A stretch of DNA of 19,018 nucleotides, taken from assembly GCA_002790175.1 (NCBI GenBank), contig PFUQ01000035.1, positions 1-19,018 on the forward strand. Reading direction: 5' to 3'. The notes under the pieces are model-generated. The model was not told where the DNA came from. It made no database searches and saw only the letters and a program-made list of their open reading frames with translations. The stretch comes from Flavobacteriales bacterium CG_4_9_14_3_um_filter_32_8. GTDB taxonomy: Bacteria; Bacteroidota; Bacteroidia; Flavobacteriales_E; Vicingaceae. Position 1 is the first letter of the stretch. Every line of letters starts with the position of its first letter. Below are positions 1-8,134 of the stretch, piece by piece. Both the position numbers and the translations under genes were made by a program.

Positions 1-103
1 ATCTTCCAATTTGGGTATAATGAACACCAGCCAATTTACCTAGTTCAGTTTGAGAAAGACCTTTCTCAATTCTAGCTTCTTTTAATCGTTCTCCGAAGCC
101 CAT
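1..103 (-). CDS. XRE-family helix-turn-helix regulator, N-terminal part only
   Basis: The reverse strand starts with ATG at 103-101 and reads MGFGERLKEARIEKGLSQTE, followed by LGKLAGVHYTQIGR, up to the window edge. This is the first 34 residues of a Cro/C1-type (HTH_3) DNA-binding domain: an initial helix (ERLKEARIEKGL), the turn LSQTELGKLAG, and the start of the recognition helix (VHYTQIGR). The rest lies outside the window, so any C-terminal domain is unknown. A TAACTTTG -7 element lies 28 bases upstream, with ACGTGAT half-sites beyond it, so autoregulation is plausible but inferred. It is transcribed away from ychF. Confidence 0.85.
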   Translation of the reverse strand, partial: MGFGERLKEARIEKGLSQTELGKLAGVHYTQIGR

Positions 104-130
104 AATGTGAGTTATTAGTTATTAACAAGC

Positions 131-138
131 CAAAGTTA
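131..138 (-). promoter_or_regulatory. -7 promoter element of the XRE regulator
   Basis: Reading leftward this is TAACTTTG, an exact match to the Bacteroidota TAnnTTTG -7 consensus. It would place the transcript start about 20 bases before the regulator's ATG. No TTG -33 element is present at the usual distance; the ACGTGAT inverted pair occupies that region instead. Confidence 0.5.
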
Positions 139-145
139 CCTATAA

Positions 146-217
146 ATCACGTCTAAATTAATTCTTACGTGATAATTGTTGATAATTTTAGTTATTACGT
201 ATGTGTGGTTACGTGAT
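146..217. promoter_or_regulatory. Candidate operator: repeated ACGTGAT half-sites
   Basis: ATCACGT at 146-152 and ACGTGAT at 167-173 form a perfect 7-bp inverted repeat with 14 bases between them. A further ACGTGAT lies at 211-217, in the same orientation as the second site, and the core TTACGT recurs at 195-200. The two rightmost full sites extend to TTACGTGAT. The inverted pair covers the position where the -33 element of the leftward regulator promoter should be, which is a typical place for a binding site of the regulator itself. That the XRE protein binds here is inference. Confidence 0.4.
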
Positions 218-562
218 GATTTATTCAAATAATACCCACCTTGCCAAATGAAAACTAAAAACAAGCTTGTCATTTTAGATTTTGCGTAAGCATAAAAATG
301 GTAATGGCACAGCGGCAAACTACCTCCATATTGATATGGTTAACTGCATTTATTTCAAATCCTTTGCTGGAAAGAGTTTAGCGTTAGCGTAACTCATTCT
401 ATAATTCACTGATTCTACAAAATTATTCTTTTTCAGTTTTACTCTTATCACAAGTTACACTTCGTTAAATGCGGCAGCGATGGGAATCATTATTAATGAC
501 AATAATTAAGTAAAAGATTAGTTTACATTTTATTCGATTGTCATTATATTTTCACTCCGTAA
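218..562. other. Non-coding stretch before ychF
   Basis: No convincing gene is seen. It contains a 6-bp inverted repeat CCATAT-TG-ATATGG at 326-339 and a direct repeat TTAGCG-TTAGCG at 378-389 inside a weak GAGTT/AACTC hairpin (374-395). A locally GC-richer patch near 464-487 (including GCGGCAGCGATGGG) stands out from the AT-rich surroundings and could be the decayed tail of a gene, but no family could be recognised. Confidence 0.4.
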
Positions 563-590
563 TTGTTAGTAACTATTCAATTTATTACCT

Positions 591-598
591 TATATTTG
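591..598 (+). promoter_or_regulatory. -7 promoter element of ychF
   Basis: TATATTTG matches TAnnTTTG exactly. A TTG at 563-565 is a possible -33 element, but its 25-base spacing is longer than usual. A transcript starting near 604 would have a leader of about 16 bases to the ATG at 620. This argues against the 57-base upstream extension of the reading frame, whose TTG start would lie upstream of the -7 element. Confidence 0.55.
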
Positions 599-619
599 CC
601 CGCTAAAAATCAAAAAAAT

Positions 620-1717
620 ATGGCTTTAAAATGTGGTATAGTTGGATTACCTAATGTTGGGAAATCTACTTTATTTAATTGTTTGTCGAATGCGAAGGCT
701 CAAGCTGCAAATTTTCCTTTTTGCACCATAGAACCCAATGTTGGTGTTATAACTGTGCCTGATGATCGGTTAGAAAAATTAGAAAAATTAGTAAATCCAG
801 AAAGGATTCAACCAACAACTATCGAGATTGTTGACATTGCTGGTTTGGTTAAAGGAGCAAGCAAAGGAGAAGGATTAGGGAATAAATTTTTAGCCAACAT
901 TCGGGAAACAGATGCCATTATTCACGTATTAAGATGTTTTGATGATGCCAATGTGGTGCATGTTGATGGATCGGTTAATCCAGTTAGAGATAAAGAAATT
1001 ATTGATACAGAATTGCAGCTAAAAGATTTAGAAACTGTGCAGAAAAAATTGGAAGGCATGAGAAGAAAAGTGCAAACAGGTGACAAAAGTGCAGTGAAAG
1101 AAGCCGATGTTCTTCAGCGATTTGTTGATGCTTTAAATGCAGGTAAATCTGCCAGAACAGTTGAGGTTACAAAAGACGAAGAAGTTTTTATAAAAAATAT
1201 GTATTTATTAACGAACAAACCTATTTTATACGTTTGTAATGTGGATGAAAATTCGGTACTAACAGGCAATGATTATGTGAAGCAAGTAAAAGAAAATGTA
1301 AAAGACGAAAATGCTGAAGTAATTATGATTGGAGCTCAAATTGAAGCTGATATTGCTGAATTAGATACTTACGAAGAACGACAAGAATTTTTACAAGATT
1401 TAGGATTAAAAGAAGCAGGAGTAAATCTGTTAATCAGAGCTGCTTATCGTTTATTAAATTTAGATACTTATTTTACTGCAGGAGTAAAAGAAGTTCGTGC
1501 ATGGACAATCAACAAAGGAATGACTGCTCCACAAGCCGCTGGAGTAATTCATACCGATTTTGAAAAAGGTTTTATTAGAGCTGAAGTCATAAAGTTTAAC
1601 GACTTTATAACCTTGGGTTCTGAATCAGCTTGTAAAGATGCAGGTAAATTAGGAGTTGAAGGTAAAGAATACATTGTTGAAGATGGAGACATTATGCACT
1701 TTCGTTTTAATGTGTAA
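620..1717 (+). CDS. ychF: Redox-regulated ATPase YchF (OLA1/Obg-type P-loop protein)
   Basis: The 365-residue protein has the normal length of the YchF/OLA1 family, translation-factor-associated cytoplasmic P-loop NTPases that bind ribosomes and prefer ATP to GTP. Visible motifs are the G1/Walker A loop GLPNVGKST (residues 9-17), the G3 motif DIAG (72-75) followed by LVKGASKGEGLGN, and NVDE (207-210) in place of the GTPase NKxD motif. The last is the family feature that permits ATP binding. A coiled-coil region spans roughly 130-180. The C-terminal TGS domain covers about 281-364 and ends in the characteristic EDGDIMHFRF. The start is the ATG directly before ALKCGIVGLPNVGKS; the frame stays open upstream only through the promoter. 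It appears monocistronic. Confidence 0.97.
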   Translation: MALKCGIVGLPNVGKSTLFNCLSNAKAQAANFPFCTIEPNVGVITVPDDRLEKLEKLVNPERIQPTTIEIVDIAGLVKGASKGEGLGNKFLANIRETDAIIHVLRCFDDANVVHVDGSVNPVRDKEIIDTELQLKDLETVQKKLEGMRRKVQTGDKSAVKEADVLQRFVDALNAGKSARTVEVTKDEEVFIKNMYLLTNKPILYVCNVDENSVLTGNDYVKQVKENVKDENAEVIMIGAQIEADIAELDTYEERQEFLQDLGLKEAGVNLLIRAAYRLLNLDTYFTAGVKEVRAWTINKGMTAPQAAGVIHTDFEKGFIRAEVIKFNDFITLGSESACKDAGKLGVEGKEYIVEDGDIMHFRFNV

Positions 1718-1801
1718 TACAATAACAACCTTTATTTTTAACATAAATTAAGATAGTTGTTGTTGTAAGATAACTATTTTTACACGCTATTCTATCTAAA
1801 A

Positions 1802-4216
1802 TTGAAAAACAGTTTATTACACATATTATTTTTCTTACTTTTCATTAACAGTTTTGCACAAAAAAATGCACTTTCTGTCAACCTTTTTGGTCAAATATTA
1901 GATGATAAAAACGAAGGTTTGCCTTATGTGGCAATTGGTGTTTTTAACACAAAAGATTCCAGTTATGTAAAAGGAAGTGCAACAGAAATGAATGGAAGGT
2001 TTTCAATTCCTTTACCTCCTGGAAATTATTATGCTCAAATTTCTTTTTTAAGTTTCGAAACCAAAGTCATTAACAGCATTGAAATAACAAACAAAGATGT
2101 CGATTTAAAAAAAATTAAATTAGTTACTTCGGTAAAAAATTTAGATGAATTTAATGTGGTGGAAGATAAAAATCTGATGGAGTTAGATTTGGATAAACGG
2201 ATTTACAATGTAGATAAAGATGTTACCAATCAAGGAGCTGATGCAACCGAAATATTAGATAAAGTTCCATCTATTGATGTTGACATAGAAGGAAACGTAA
2301 GTTTACGAGGCAGTGGAAATGTGAGAATTTTAATCAATGGAAAACCATCGGGAATGACAGGTATTAGCACTTCCGAAGCACTAAAACAATTACAAGGAAG
2401 TCAAATTGAAAAAATAGAAGTAATTACCAATCCTTCATCTCGTTATGATGCAGAAGGGGAAGTTGGTATTATTAATATTATTTTAAAAAGAGATAAAAGA
2501 GAAGGAATAAATGGAGCCATAGATGCCAATTTTGGCTATCCTAATAATTTTGGTGGAGGTTTTAACATTACCTTAAAACGCAAAAATTTTAGTGTATTTA
2601 CAGGCTATGGAATAAGTTATAGAGAAACTCCAGGTAATATAAAATTACATCAGCAATTTACCTACCCTGACACTAGTTTTAGTTATAAAAGCAATTCAAA
2701 AACTGTAGGAATAAATTTATCTAATAATTTTAGATTAGGTACAGAAGTTTTTATTAATCAGTACAATTCATTTACCGTTTCGGGCAATTATAGTTTAGGA
2801 GATGGAACCAATGAAACCAACTTAACTTATTCCGACTTTAATAATTTGGATGTAGCAACTCAAACTGTTGACAGACAAGAGCTGGAAGATAAAGAAGAGT
2901 CTTCTCATGATGTTTCCTTAAATTACCGCAAAACATTTAAGCAAAAAGATAGGTTATTAACTTTTGATGTGCAGCAATCGGAAAGCGTGGATAATGAACA
3001 CTCTACAATTAGCCAAAATAACGATTATATAGTTAGTGATAACTTGGAGCAAAAAGCTTTTAACAATGAAAGCTCTAAAAATTGGCAGTTTCAAACCGAT
3101 TATGTTCACCCTGTACTTAAAGGTAAACTAGAGTTTGGTTTAAAATCAACCTTAAAGGAAATTGAGGACGATTACCAAGTAGATCAATTGAACGATACCA
3201 TTAGTACTTGGGAAGTGATGCCAGGTTTTAAAAACAAACTGATATACAATGATAAAGTATCGGCTGCTTACATTATGTTTGGGAACAAAATTAAAAATTT
3301 TTCCTACCAACTAGGAGTAAGAACAGAATATTCTGATATTCAAACCAATTTAACAGCCGCCAATGAAATTAACAAAAATGAGTACCTCGACTTTTTTCCA
3401 AGTGCTCATTTTACTTACGAATTAAAAAAAGAAAATTCATTACAGGTGAGTTATAGCAGAAGAATTCAGCGACCTCGGCATTTTTATTTATTGCCTTTTT
3501 TTAGTTTTAGTGATTCCAGAAATACCTTTTCAGGAAACCCCAATTTAACTCCAGAATATACTGATTCTTATGAAGTAGGATACTTAAAAAATGGAAAAAA
3601 AGGTTCTTTATTATCTAATGTCTTTTATCGATACACTACTGATTTTACAACTTGGATAACCACCTCAGACAGTCAAGGAATAACCAAACGAAATCCAGTA
3701 AATTTAGGAATTAAAGAAGCTCTTGGAGTCGAATTTTCGGGTTCTTATGAAATCATTACTTGGTGGAATTTAAGAGGTAGTTTTAATTTTTATAGAGAAA
3801 TAATTGCTGGCGAATTTGCAGGAATTCAGTACGATAGTGACGATTATGCGTGGTCAACTAAATTAAACTCAAAATGGAGCATTAAAAAGAAAGTAAATTT
3901 ACAAGCCTCATTTAACTATAAAGCACCTCAAAAAATTGCTCAGGGCGAAACCAAAGCATTTTACTCGTTAGATGCTGGATTTTCGTTCGATTTATTAAAA
4001 GGAAATGGAACATTAAGTTTTAATGCAACCGATATACTGAACTCCAAAAAAAGAAGATGGGTTGCTGAGGGTGAAAATTTCGTGTCAGAAAGTGAATTTC
4101 AACGACATCGTTCTCAAAATTTTAGGGTCAGTTTTACGTATCGTATTAACCAAAAGAAAAAAAATAAACCAGAAAGAGATTTCGAAAATTTTGATGGAGG
4201 AGGAGAAGGTGGTTAA
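1802..4216 (+). CDS. TonB-dependent-receptor-like outer-membrane barrel (outer membrane beta-barrel family)
   Basis: The 804-residue protein starts at a TTG; a stop lies just upstream in frame and this is the only start giving the signal peptide (MKNSLLHILFFLLFINSFA, cleavage before Q20). Residues about 27-108 form a CarboxypepD_regulatory-like beta-sandwich (GQILDDKNEGLPYVAIGVF, then NGRFSIPLPPGNY). A plug domain follows at about 128-230 (ILDKVPSIDVDIEGNVSLRG, ILINGKPS, IEKIEVITNPSSRYDAEG, GIINIILKR). The remainder is a barrel of alternating strands. The tail is charged and glycine-rich (DFENFDGGGEGG), as in the OMP_b-brl_3 branch, rather than ending in a terminal aromatic residue. Such proteins sit in the outer membrane and are often energised by TonB. 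The substrate cannot be deduced, because no SusD-like partner or substrate-specific enzyme is adjacent. Confidence 0.9.
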   Translation: MKNSLLHILFFLLFINSFAQKNALSVNLFGQILDDKNEGLPYVAIGVFNTKDSSYVKGSATEMNGRFSIPLPPGNYYAQISFLSFETKVINSIEITNKDVDLKKIKLVTSVKNLDEFNVVEDKNLMELDLDKRIYNVDKDVTNQGADATEILDKVPSIDVDIEGNVSLRGSGNVRILINGKPSGMTGISTSEALKQLQGSQIEKIEVITNPSSRYDAEGEVGIINIILKRDKREGINGAIDANFGYPNNFGGGFNITLKRKNFSVFTGYGISYRETPGNIKLHQQFTYPDTSFSYKSNSKTVGINLSNNFRLGTEVFINQYNSFTVSGNYSLGDGTNETNLTYSDFNNLDVATQTVDRQELEDKEESSHDVSLNYRKTFKQKDRLLTFDVQQSESVDNEHSTISQNNDYIVSDNLEQKAFNNESSKNWQFQTDYVHPVLKGKLEFGLKSTLKEIEDDYQVDQLNDTISTWEVMPGFKNKLIYNDKVSAAYIMFGNKIKNFSYQLGVRTEYSDIQTNLTAANEINKNEYLDFFPSAHFTYELKKENSLQVSYSRRIQRPRHFYLLPFFSFSDSRNTFSGNPNLTPEYTDSYEVGYLKNGKKGSLLSNVFYRYTTDFTTWITTSDSQGITKRNPVNLGIKEALGVEFSGSYEIITWWNLRGSFNFYREIIAGEFAGIQYDSDDYAWSTKLNSKWSIKKKVNLQASFNYKAPQKIAQGETKAFYSLDAGFSFDLLKGNGTLSFNATDILNSKKRRWVAEGENFVSESEFQRHRSQNFRVSFTYRINQKKKNKPERDFENFDGGGEGG

Positions 4217-4291
4217 TCTATATGAATCAACGGATTTTGGATTTACAATTTGAAATTTTGGTTTTGTAATTTTTATTTGTAATTTTAGGGT

Positions 4292-4750
4292 ATGTCATGG
4301 TTTTTTAAAAAAGATAAAGAAGAAACAAAACACCTTAAACAAATCATTCGTTGGTTTGAAATTCCTGCTAATGACTTTAGTCGTGCTACCAATTTTTACA
4401 CTACTGTTTTTGGAATTGAATTAAATGTAGTTGAATTAAATGGAATTCGACATGGTATTTTTAAACTAAATGAAGGACAAATAACGGGAGCAATAGTTGA
4501 TAATGGAGGCATAGAAGTAAAATCAGGAGTAGTTTTATTTTTTGATGGAGACCCTTCCATTAGCGATTTAGAAAGAAAAATTGTTGCGAATGGTGGTCAA
4601 ATATTAGTGAGCAAAACCTTAATCAAAAATAAAGTTGAAGAAAATAAATACATCATTCCTAAGAACTTTATTGATGGTAGTAATTTAGGTTATTTTGCTT
4701 ATTTTTTAGATACCGAAGGAAACAAAATGGGCTTGTTTGGCGGAAGCTAA
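4292..4750 (+). CDS. VOC (glyoxalase/bleomycin-resistance fold) protein
   Basis: The 152-residue protein shows the paired beta-alpha-beta-beta-beta pattern of the vicinal oxygen chelate superfamily. WFEIPANDFSRATNFYTTVF (residues 21-40) opens the first module. GYFAYFLDTEGNKMGLF (133-149) closes the second and resembles COG3324-type predicted lactoylglutathione lyases. The metal-ligand set is not clear from sequence alone, so catalytic activity and substrate are unknown. No signal peptide is present, so it is probably cytoplasmic. It stands alone between the outer-membrane receptor and parE, 75 bases after the former. Confidence 0.85.
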   Translation: MSWFFKKDKEETKHLKQIIRWFEIPANDFSRATNFYTTVFGIELNVVELNGIRHGIFKLNEGQITGAIVDNGGIEVKSGVVLFFDGDPSISDLERKIVANGGQILVSKTLIKNKVEENKYIIPKNFIDGSNLGYFAYFLDTEGNKMGLFGGS

Positions 4751-4910
4751 AAGTTGAGCATTCGTTTTAAAAAATCAATCATATCGGTAAATATTTTTCT
4801 ATTTTTAAACACTTCCAATTGTTAATAATTTCTTTATAAACCTTTTAAACAAAGGATTAAATCTCTTTTATTTATTTCTAATTTTAAAGATTTAATATTT
4901 TAAGCGAAAT

Positions 4911-6767
4911 ATGGCTGAAGAGGTTATTTATAGTGAAGATAACATACGTTCCTTAGATTGGAAAGAGCATATTCGTTTGCGACCAGGAATGTATATTGGA
5001 AAGTTAGGCGATGGAGCAGCCTATGATGATGGAATTTATATTTTACTCAAAGAAGTAATCGATAATTCCATTGACGAATATGTAATGGGACATGGAAAAA
5101 ATATTGATGTCAGCATAAAAGATAAAGAGGTAAAAGTAAGGGATTACGGACGAGGTATTCCATTGGGGAAAGTGATTGATTGTGTTTCTAAAATGAACAC
5201 TGGTGGAAAATACGACTCCAAAGCATTTAAAAAATCGGTTGGATTGAATGGCGTTGGAACAAAAGCAGTGAATGCACTCTCCAGTTTTTTTAGAGTAGAA
5301 GCGGTAAGAGATGAACAAATTAAAAAAGCAGAGTTTATACGAGGAGATTTAGTTAATGATTATGAAATAGAAAGCACTACACTCAGAAAAGGAACCAAAA
5401 CAACTTTTATTCCTGACGAAGAAATATTTAAGAATTACCAATATCGAACCCAACACGTAGAAAAATTACTTTGGAATTATGCCTTTTTGAACACTGGATT
5501 AACCATTAATTTTAATGGGGAAAAAATTTATTCAGAAAATGGCTTAAAAGACCTTTTGGAACAAAATCTTTCCAGCACTCCAATTTATCCCATTATTCAT
5601 TTAAAGGGTGAAGATATTGAAGTAGCCATTACACATACTCCTTCTTATGGCGAAGAATATTATTCGTTTGTAAACGGTCAATACACGCCACAAGGAGGTA
5701 CACATCAAACAGAATTTAGAGCCGCAATTGTAAAAACTATTCGGGAGTTTTATGGCAAAGATTATGATGCGTCAGACGTACGTTCATCCATTGTAGCAGC
5801 AATCAGCATTAAAGTAATGGAGCCTATTTTTGAATCACAAACAAAAACTAAATTAGGTTCAACCGAAGTGGGTCCAGAGGGTCCATCCATGAGAGCATTT
5901 GTTCATGATTTTTTAAAAAGAGAATTAGATAACTTTTTACATAAAAATCCACCAATTGCTGAGGCGTTACAACGTAAAATATTACAGTCGGAACGAGAAC
6001 GAAAGGATATGGCTGGAATAAAAAATATTGCCAAAAAAAGAGCCAAAGAATCTGCATTGCACAATAAAAAGTTAAGAGATTGTCGAGTTCATTATAACGA
6101 CTCTAAAGAAATCGACAATAAAATAGAAACGATGTTATTCATTACAGAGGGAGATTCAGCTTCTGGTTCAATAACAAAGTCGAGAGATGTAAATACACAA
6201 GCTGTTTTTAGCTTAAAGGGAAAACCGCTTAATTGTTTTGGCTTAACCAAAAAAATAGTTTACGAAAATGAAGAGTTTAATCTGCTTCAAGCAGCACTTA
6301 ATATTGAAGAAAGCATTGAAGATTTAAGATACAAGAACATTATTATTGCTACAGATGCAGATGTGGACGGAATGCACATCCGTTTATTATTAATCACTTT
6401 CTTTTTGCAGTTTTTTCCAGATGTAATAAAAAATGGTCATTTGTTTGTATTAGATACCCCTTTATTTAGAGTAAGAGATAAATCAAAAACCATTTATTGT
6501 TATTCGGAAGAAGAAAAAGTAAGTGCAATAGATGAATTAAAAGGAAAACCTGAAATTACACGATTTAAGGGGTTGGGTGAAATATCACCAAGTGAGTTTA
6601 AATTCTTTATTGGAAAAGACATTCGCTTAGATCCTGTTGTTATTGGACATGATACACCAATAGAAGAATTACTCGATTATTATATGGGTAAAAATACACC
6701 AGAAAGACAACAATTTATTATCGAAAATCTTAAAGTAGAAAAAGATATCATTATAGAAGAAATGTAA
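4911..6767 (+). CDS. parE: DNA topoisomerase IV subunit B (ATPase subunit ParE)
   Basis: This 618-residue type IIA topoisomerase B subunit supplies ATP hydrolysis for decatenation and relaxation of DNA with ParC. The GHKL ATPase domain shows KEVIDNSIDE (general base E48, Mg-binding N52), DYGRGIP (78-84) and GLNGVGTKAVNALS (111-124). The transducer domain carries the K-loop QTKTKLGS (310-317). The TOPRIM domain has EGDSA (413-417) and the acidic DADVD (482-486), followed by RFKGLGE (551-557). The length fits ParE rather than proteobacterial-type GyrB with its long TOPRIM insertion. The partner parC lies 1.7 kb downstream on the same strand, separated by two unrelated genes, which supports the topoisomerase IV assignment over gyrase. 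Confidence 0.95.
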   Translation: MAEEVIYSEDNIRSLDWKEHIRLRPGMYIGKLGDGAAYDDGIYILLKEVIDNSIDEYVMGHGKNIDVSIKDKEVKVRDYGRGIPLGKVIDCVSKMNTGGKYDSKAFKKSVGLNGVGTKAVNALSSFFRVEAVRDEQIKKAEFIRGDLVNDYEIESTTLRKGTKTTFIPDEEIFKNYQYRTQHVEKLLWNYAFLNTGLTINFNGEKIYSENGLKDLLEQNLSSTPIYPIIHLKGEDIEVAITHTPSYGEEYYSFVNGQYTPQGGTHQTEFRAAIVKTIREFYGKDYDASDVRSSIVAAISIKVMEPIFESQTKTKLGSTEVGPEGPSMRAFVHDFLKRELDNFLHKNPPIAEALQRKILQSERERKDMAGIKNIAKKRAKESALHNKKLRDCRVHYNDSKEIDNKIETMLFITEGDSASGSITKSRDVNTQAVFSLKGKPLNCFGLTKKIVYENEEFNLLQAALNIEESIEDLRYKNIIIATDADVDGMHIRLLLITFFLQFFPDVIKNGHLFVLDTPLFRVRDKSKTIYCYSEEEKVSAIDELKGKPEITRFKGLGEISPSEFKFFIGKDIRLDPVVIGHDTPIEELLDYYMGKNTPERQQFIIENLKVEKDIIIEEM

Positions 6768-6836
6768 CTAAAAAAGCTCGAACAAATCCCTCTAAAAAGG
6801 AAAAGTTAGGAAAGTGAAAAAACTGAAAATAAAACA

Positions 6837-7271
6837 ATGAGAAAACAAATAAAATTACTGTTAATTCTGTTGATGATTTTTATTGAAAATATGAAAGTAA
6901 ACGCTCAACCATCATCAGAAAGTAAAGAAGTTAATTCTTTGGAAAATAGACAGCAAAAAATGCCACAATTTCCTGGTGGAGATGATGCTTTTTACGAATT
7001 TTTAGATAAAAATGTTGAGTTGCCATTAGATTTTGATAAAAAAAAATATTTAGAAGAACATCATAACCAATACGTTCCAATTTCTATCGGATTTACTGTA
7101 GATACTGATGGCTCAATAATTAACGTAAAAGTGATTGACGGAGAAAATGATAGTTTAAATTCTAAAGCAAAAGAAATTGTTCAGAAAATGCCAAAATGGG
7201 AGCCTGGTCACCAAAATGGTTCACCAATAAAAGTTGAATTTGTTATTCCAATTCGTTTTAATTTGATGTAA
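6837..7271 (+). CDS. Small secreted protein with TonB C-terminal domain
   Basis: The 144-residue protein has an N-terminal signal peptide (residues 1-23, cleavage after VNA) and a short polar linker. MPQFPGGDDAFYEFLDKN (42-59) is a typical lead-in to Bacteroidota TonB_C domains. The domain itself spans about 78-144, with GFTVDTDGSIINVKV and MPKWEPGHQNGSPIK ahead of the final VIPIRF strand. A full TonB would have a membrane anchor and a proline-rich spacer; this has neither, so it is more likely a periplasmic protein of the TonB_C family than the energy transducer. It may be co-transcribed with parE (69-base gap), but a functional link is not evident. Confidence 0.85.
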   Translation: MRKQIKLLLILLMIFIENMKVNAQPSSESKEVNSLENRQQKMPQFPGGDDAFYEFLDKNVELPLDFDKKKYLEEHHNQYVPISIGFTVDTDGSIINVKVIDGENDSLNSKAKEIVQKMPKWEPGHQNGSPIKVEFVIPIRFNLM

Positions 7272-7870
7272 TTGCTGTATAAGTGAAGAAGAAAATATAG
7301 AAAGAGACGAAGCGTTTGATGGTGATTTTAAATAAATGACTAAAGCTAAAAAAATAAATGTTCAAGGTGTTGCAATTGTTCTTATAAAGAACAATAATGA
7401 GGAATTTATATCTCTTACTGATATTGCACGGTATCGCAATTACGAAAGAAGTGATTATATTTTACAAAACTGGCTAAGAAACAGAAGTACCATAGAATTT
7501 ATAGGCTTATGGGAAAAATTTAATAATCCTTCTTTTAATTCCATCGAATTCGATGGAATTAAAAATTTGTCTGGTTCAAATAGTTTTTCGTTAACTCCTA
7601 AGCGATGGATAGAAACAACCAATGCAATTGGAATTATTTTTAAAACAGGTAGATATGGCGGAACTTTTGCTCACAAAGACATCGCTTTTGAATTTGCGAC
7701 ATGGTTAAGTGCTGAGTTTAAATTTTACTTTATTAAAGAATTTCAACGGCTAAAAAACGAAGAAAACCAACAGCTTAACCGTAATTGGAACTTACAACGA
7801 ACATTAGCAAAAGTTAATTATCAAATTCATACCGATGCTATTAAAGAAAACTTAATACCAAAAGAATTAA

Positions 7871-8134
7871 GGTGGATTCTAAAAATTGATTCGCATCAAA
7901 ATTTTCATAGTTTTTTAGAGACAATGAAAATTTTTGAAACACTATCTAGATTCCGTCAACTGACGGATGAAGCAGTATATGAAAAACTATGAAAACCCAA
8001 TGGGAGCAAAAATAACAAACAATCTGACTGCGTTATATTTTTTTGGAATAGCCTTAGCTATTGCAAAAAAAATATGCCTTGCATCTTATTTAGTATCTTT
8101 GTTTTTTGAAAGAAATCAATTTTTAGAACCCACC
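7871..8134 (+). mobile_element. MITE-like 264-bp hairpin element, copy 1 (inserted in the KilA-N gene)
   Basis: The ends are terminal inverted repeats of 21 bp: 7871-7891 begins GGTGGATTCTAAAAATTG, and 8114-8134 ends TTTTTAGAACCCACC, with one mismatch. The flanks are a 4-bp direct duplication, TTAA at 7867-7870 and 8135-8138. Internal structure includes an inverted pair TTTTCATAGTTTTT (7902-7915) with AAAAACTATGAAAA (7982-7995). That pair encloses a near-palindrome TCCGTCA-AC-TGACGGA (7952-7967). A second imperfect hairpin runs about 8008-8101, with a T7/A8 neck. No transposase is encoded, so movement would need an enzyme acting in trans. A second full-length copy of exactly the same size lies at 16250-16513 in the same orientation. 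I do not recognise the family. Confidence 0.85.
8045..8064 (+). repeat. Invertible hairpin tip of element copy 1
   Basis: The 20-base segment GGAATAGCCTTAGCTATTGC lies between T7 (8038-8044) and A8 (8065-8072). In copy 2 the equivalent segment is the reverse complement of this one apart from a one-base deletion. Confidence 0.75.

Noticed and set aside
104..562. A third copy of the 264-bp hairpin element or a CRISPR-like array in the long non-coding region
   Set aside because: No GGTGG(G/A)TTCTAAAAA end sequence and no regularly spaced repeats were found; only short inverted and direct repeats are present.
563..619. Extended N-terminus for YchF starting at a TTG
   Set aside because: The extension would start upstream of the TATATTTG -7 element and does not match the conserved family N-terminus, which begins at the ATG at 620.
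4062..4253. 63-codon frame overlapping the end of the outer-membrane receptor gene
   Set aside because: It is a shifted frame of the receptor's conserved barrel end, with low-complexity Lys/Ile content.
7282..7335. A short in-frame piece (SEEENIERDEAFDGDFK then stop) directly before the KilA-N start, possibly the tail of a lost gene
   Set aside because: Only about 17 codons, preceded by a stop, and no family is recognisable; it may be chance.
7967..8134. An open frame inside the hairpin element (MKQYMKNYENPMGAK...), found in both copies
   Set aside because: The copies differ at replacement sites (N/S, V/L) and across the inverted tip. The frame runs through the terminal repeat into different flanking sequence in each copy. 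It is better explained by nucleotide homology than by a protein-coding gene.
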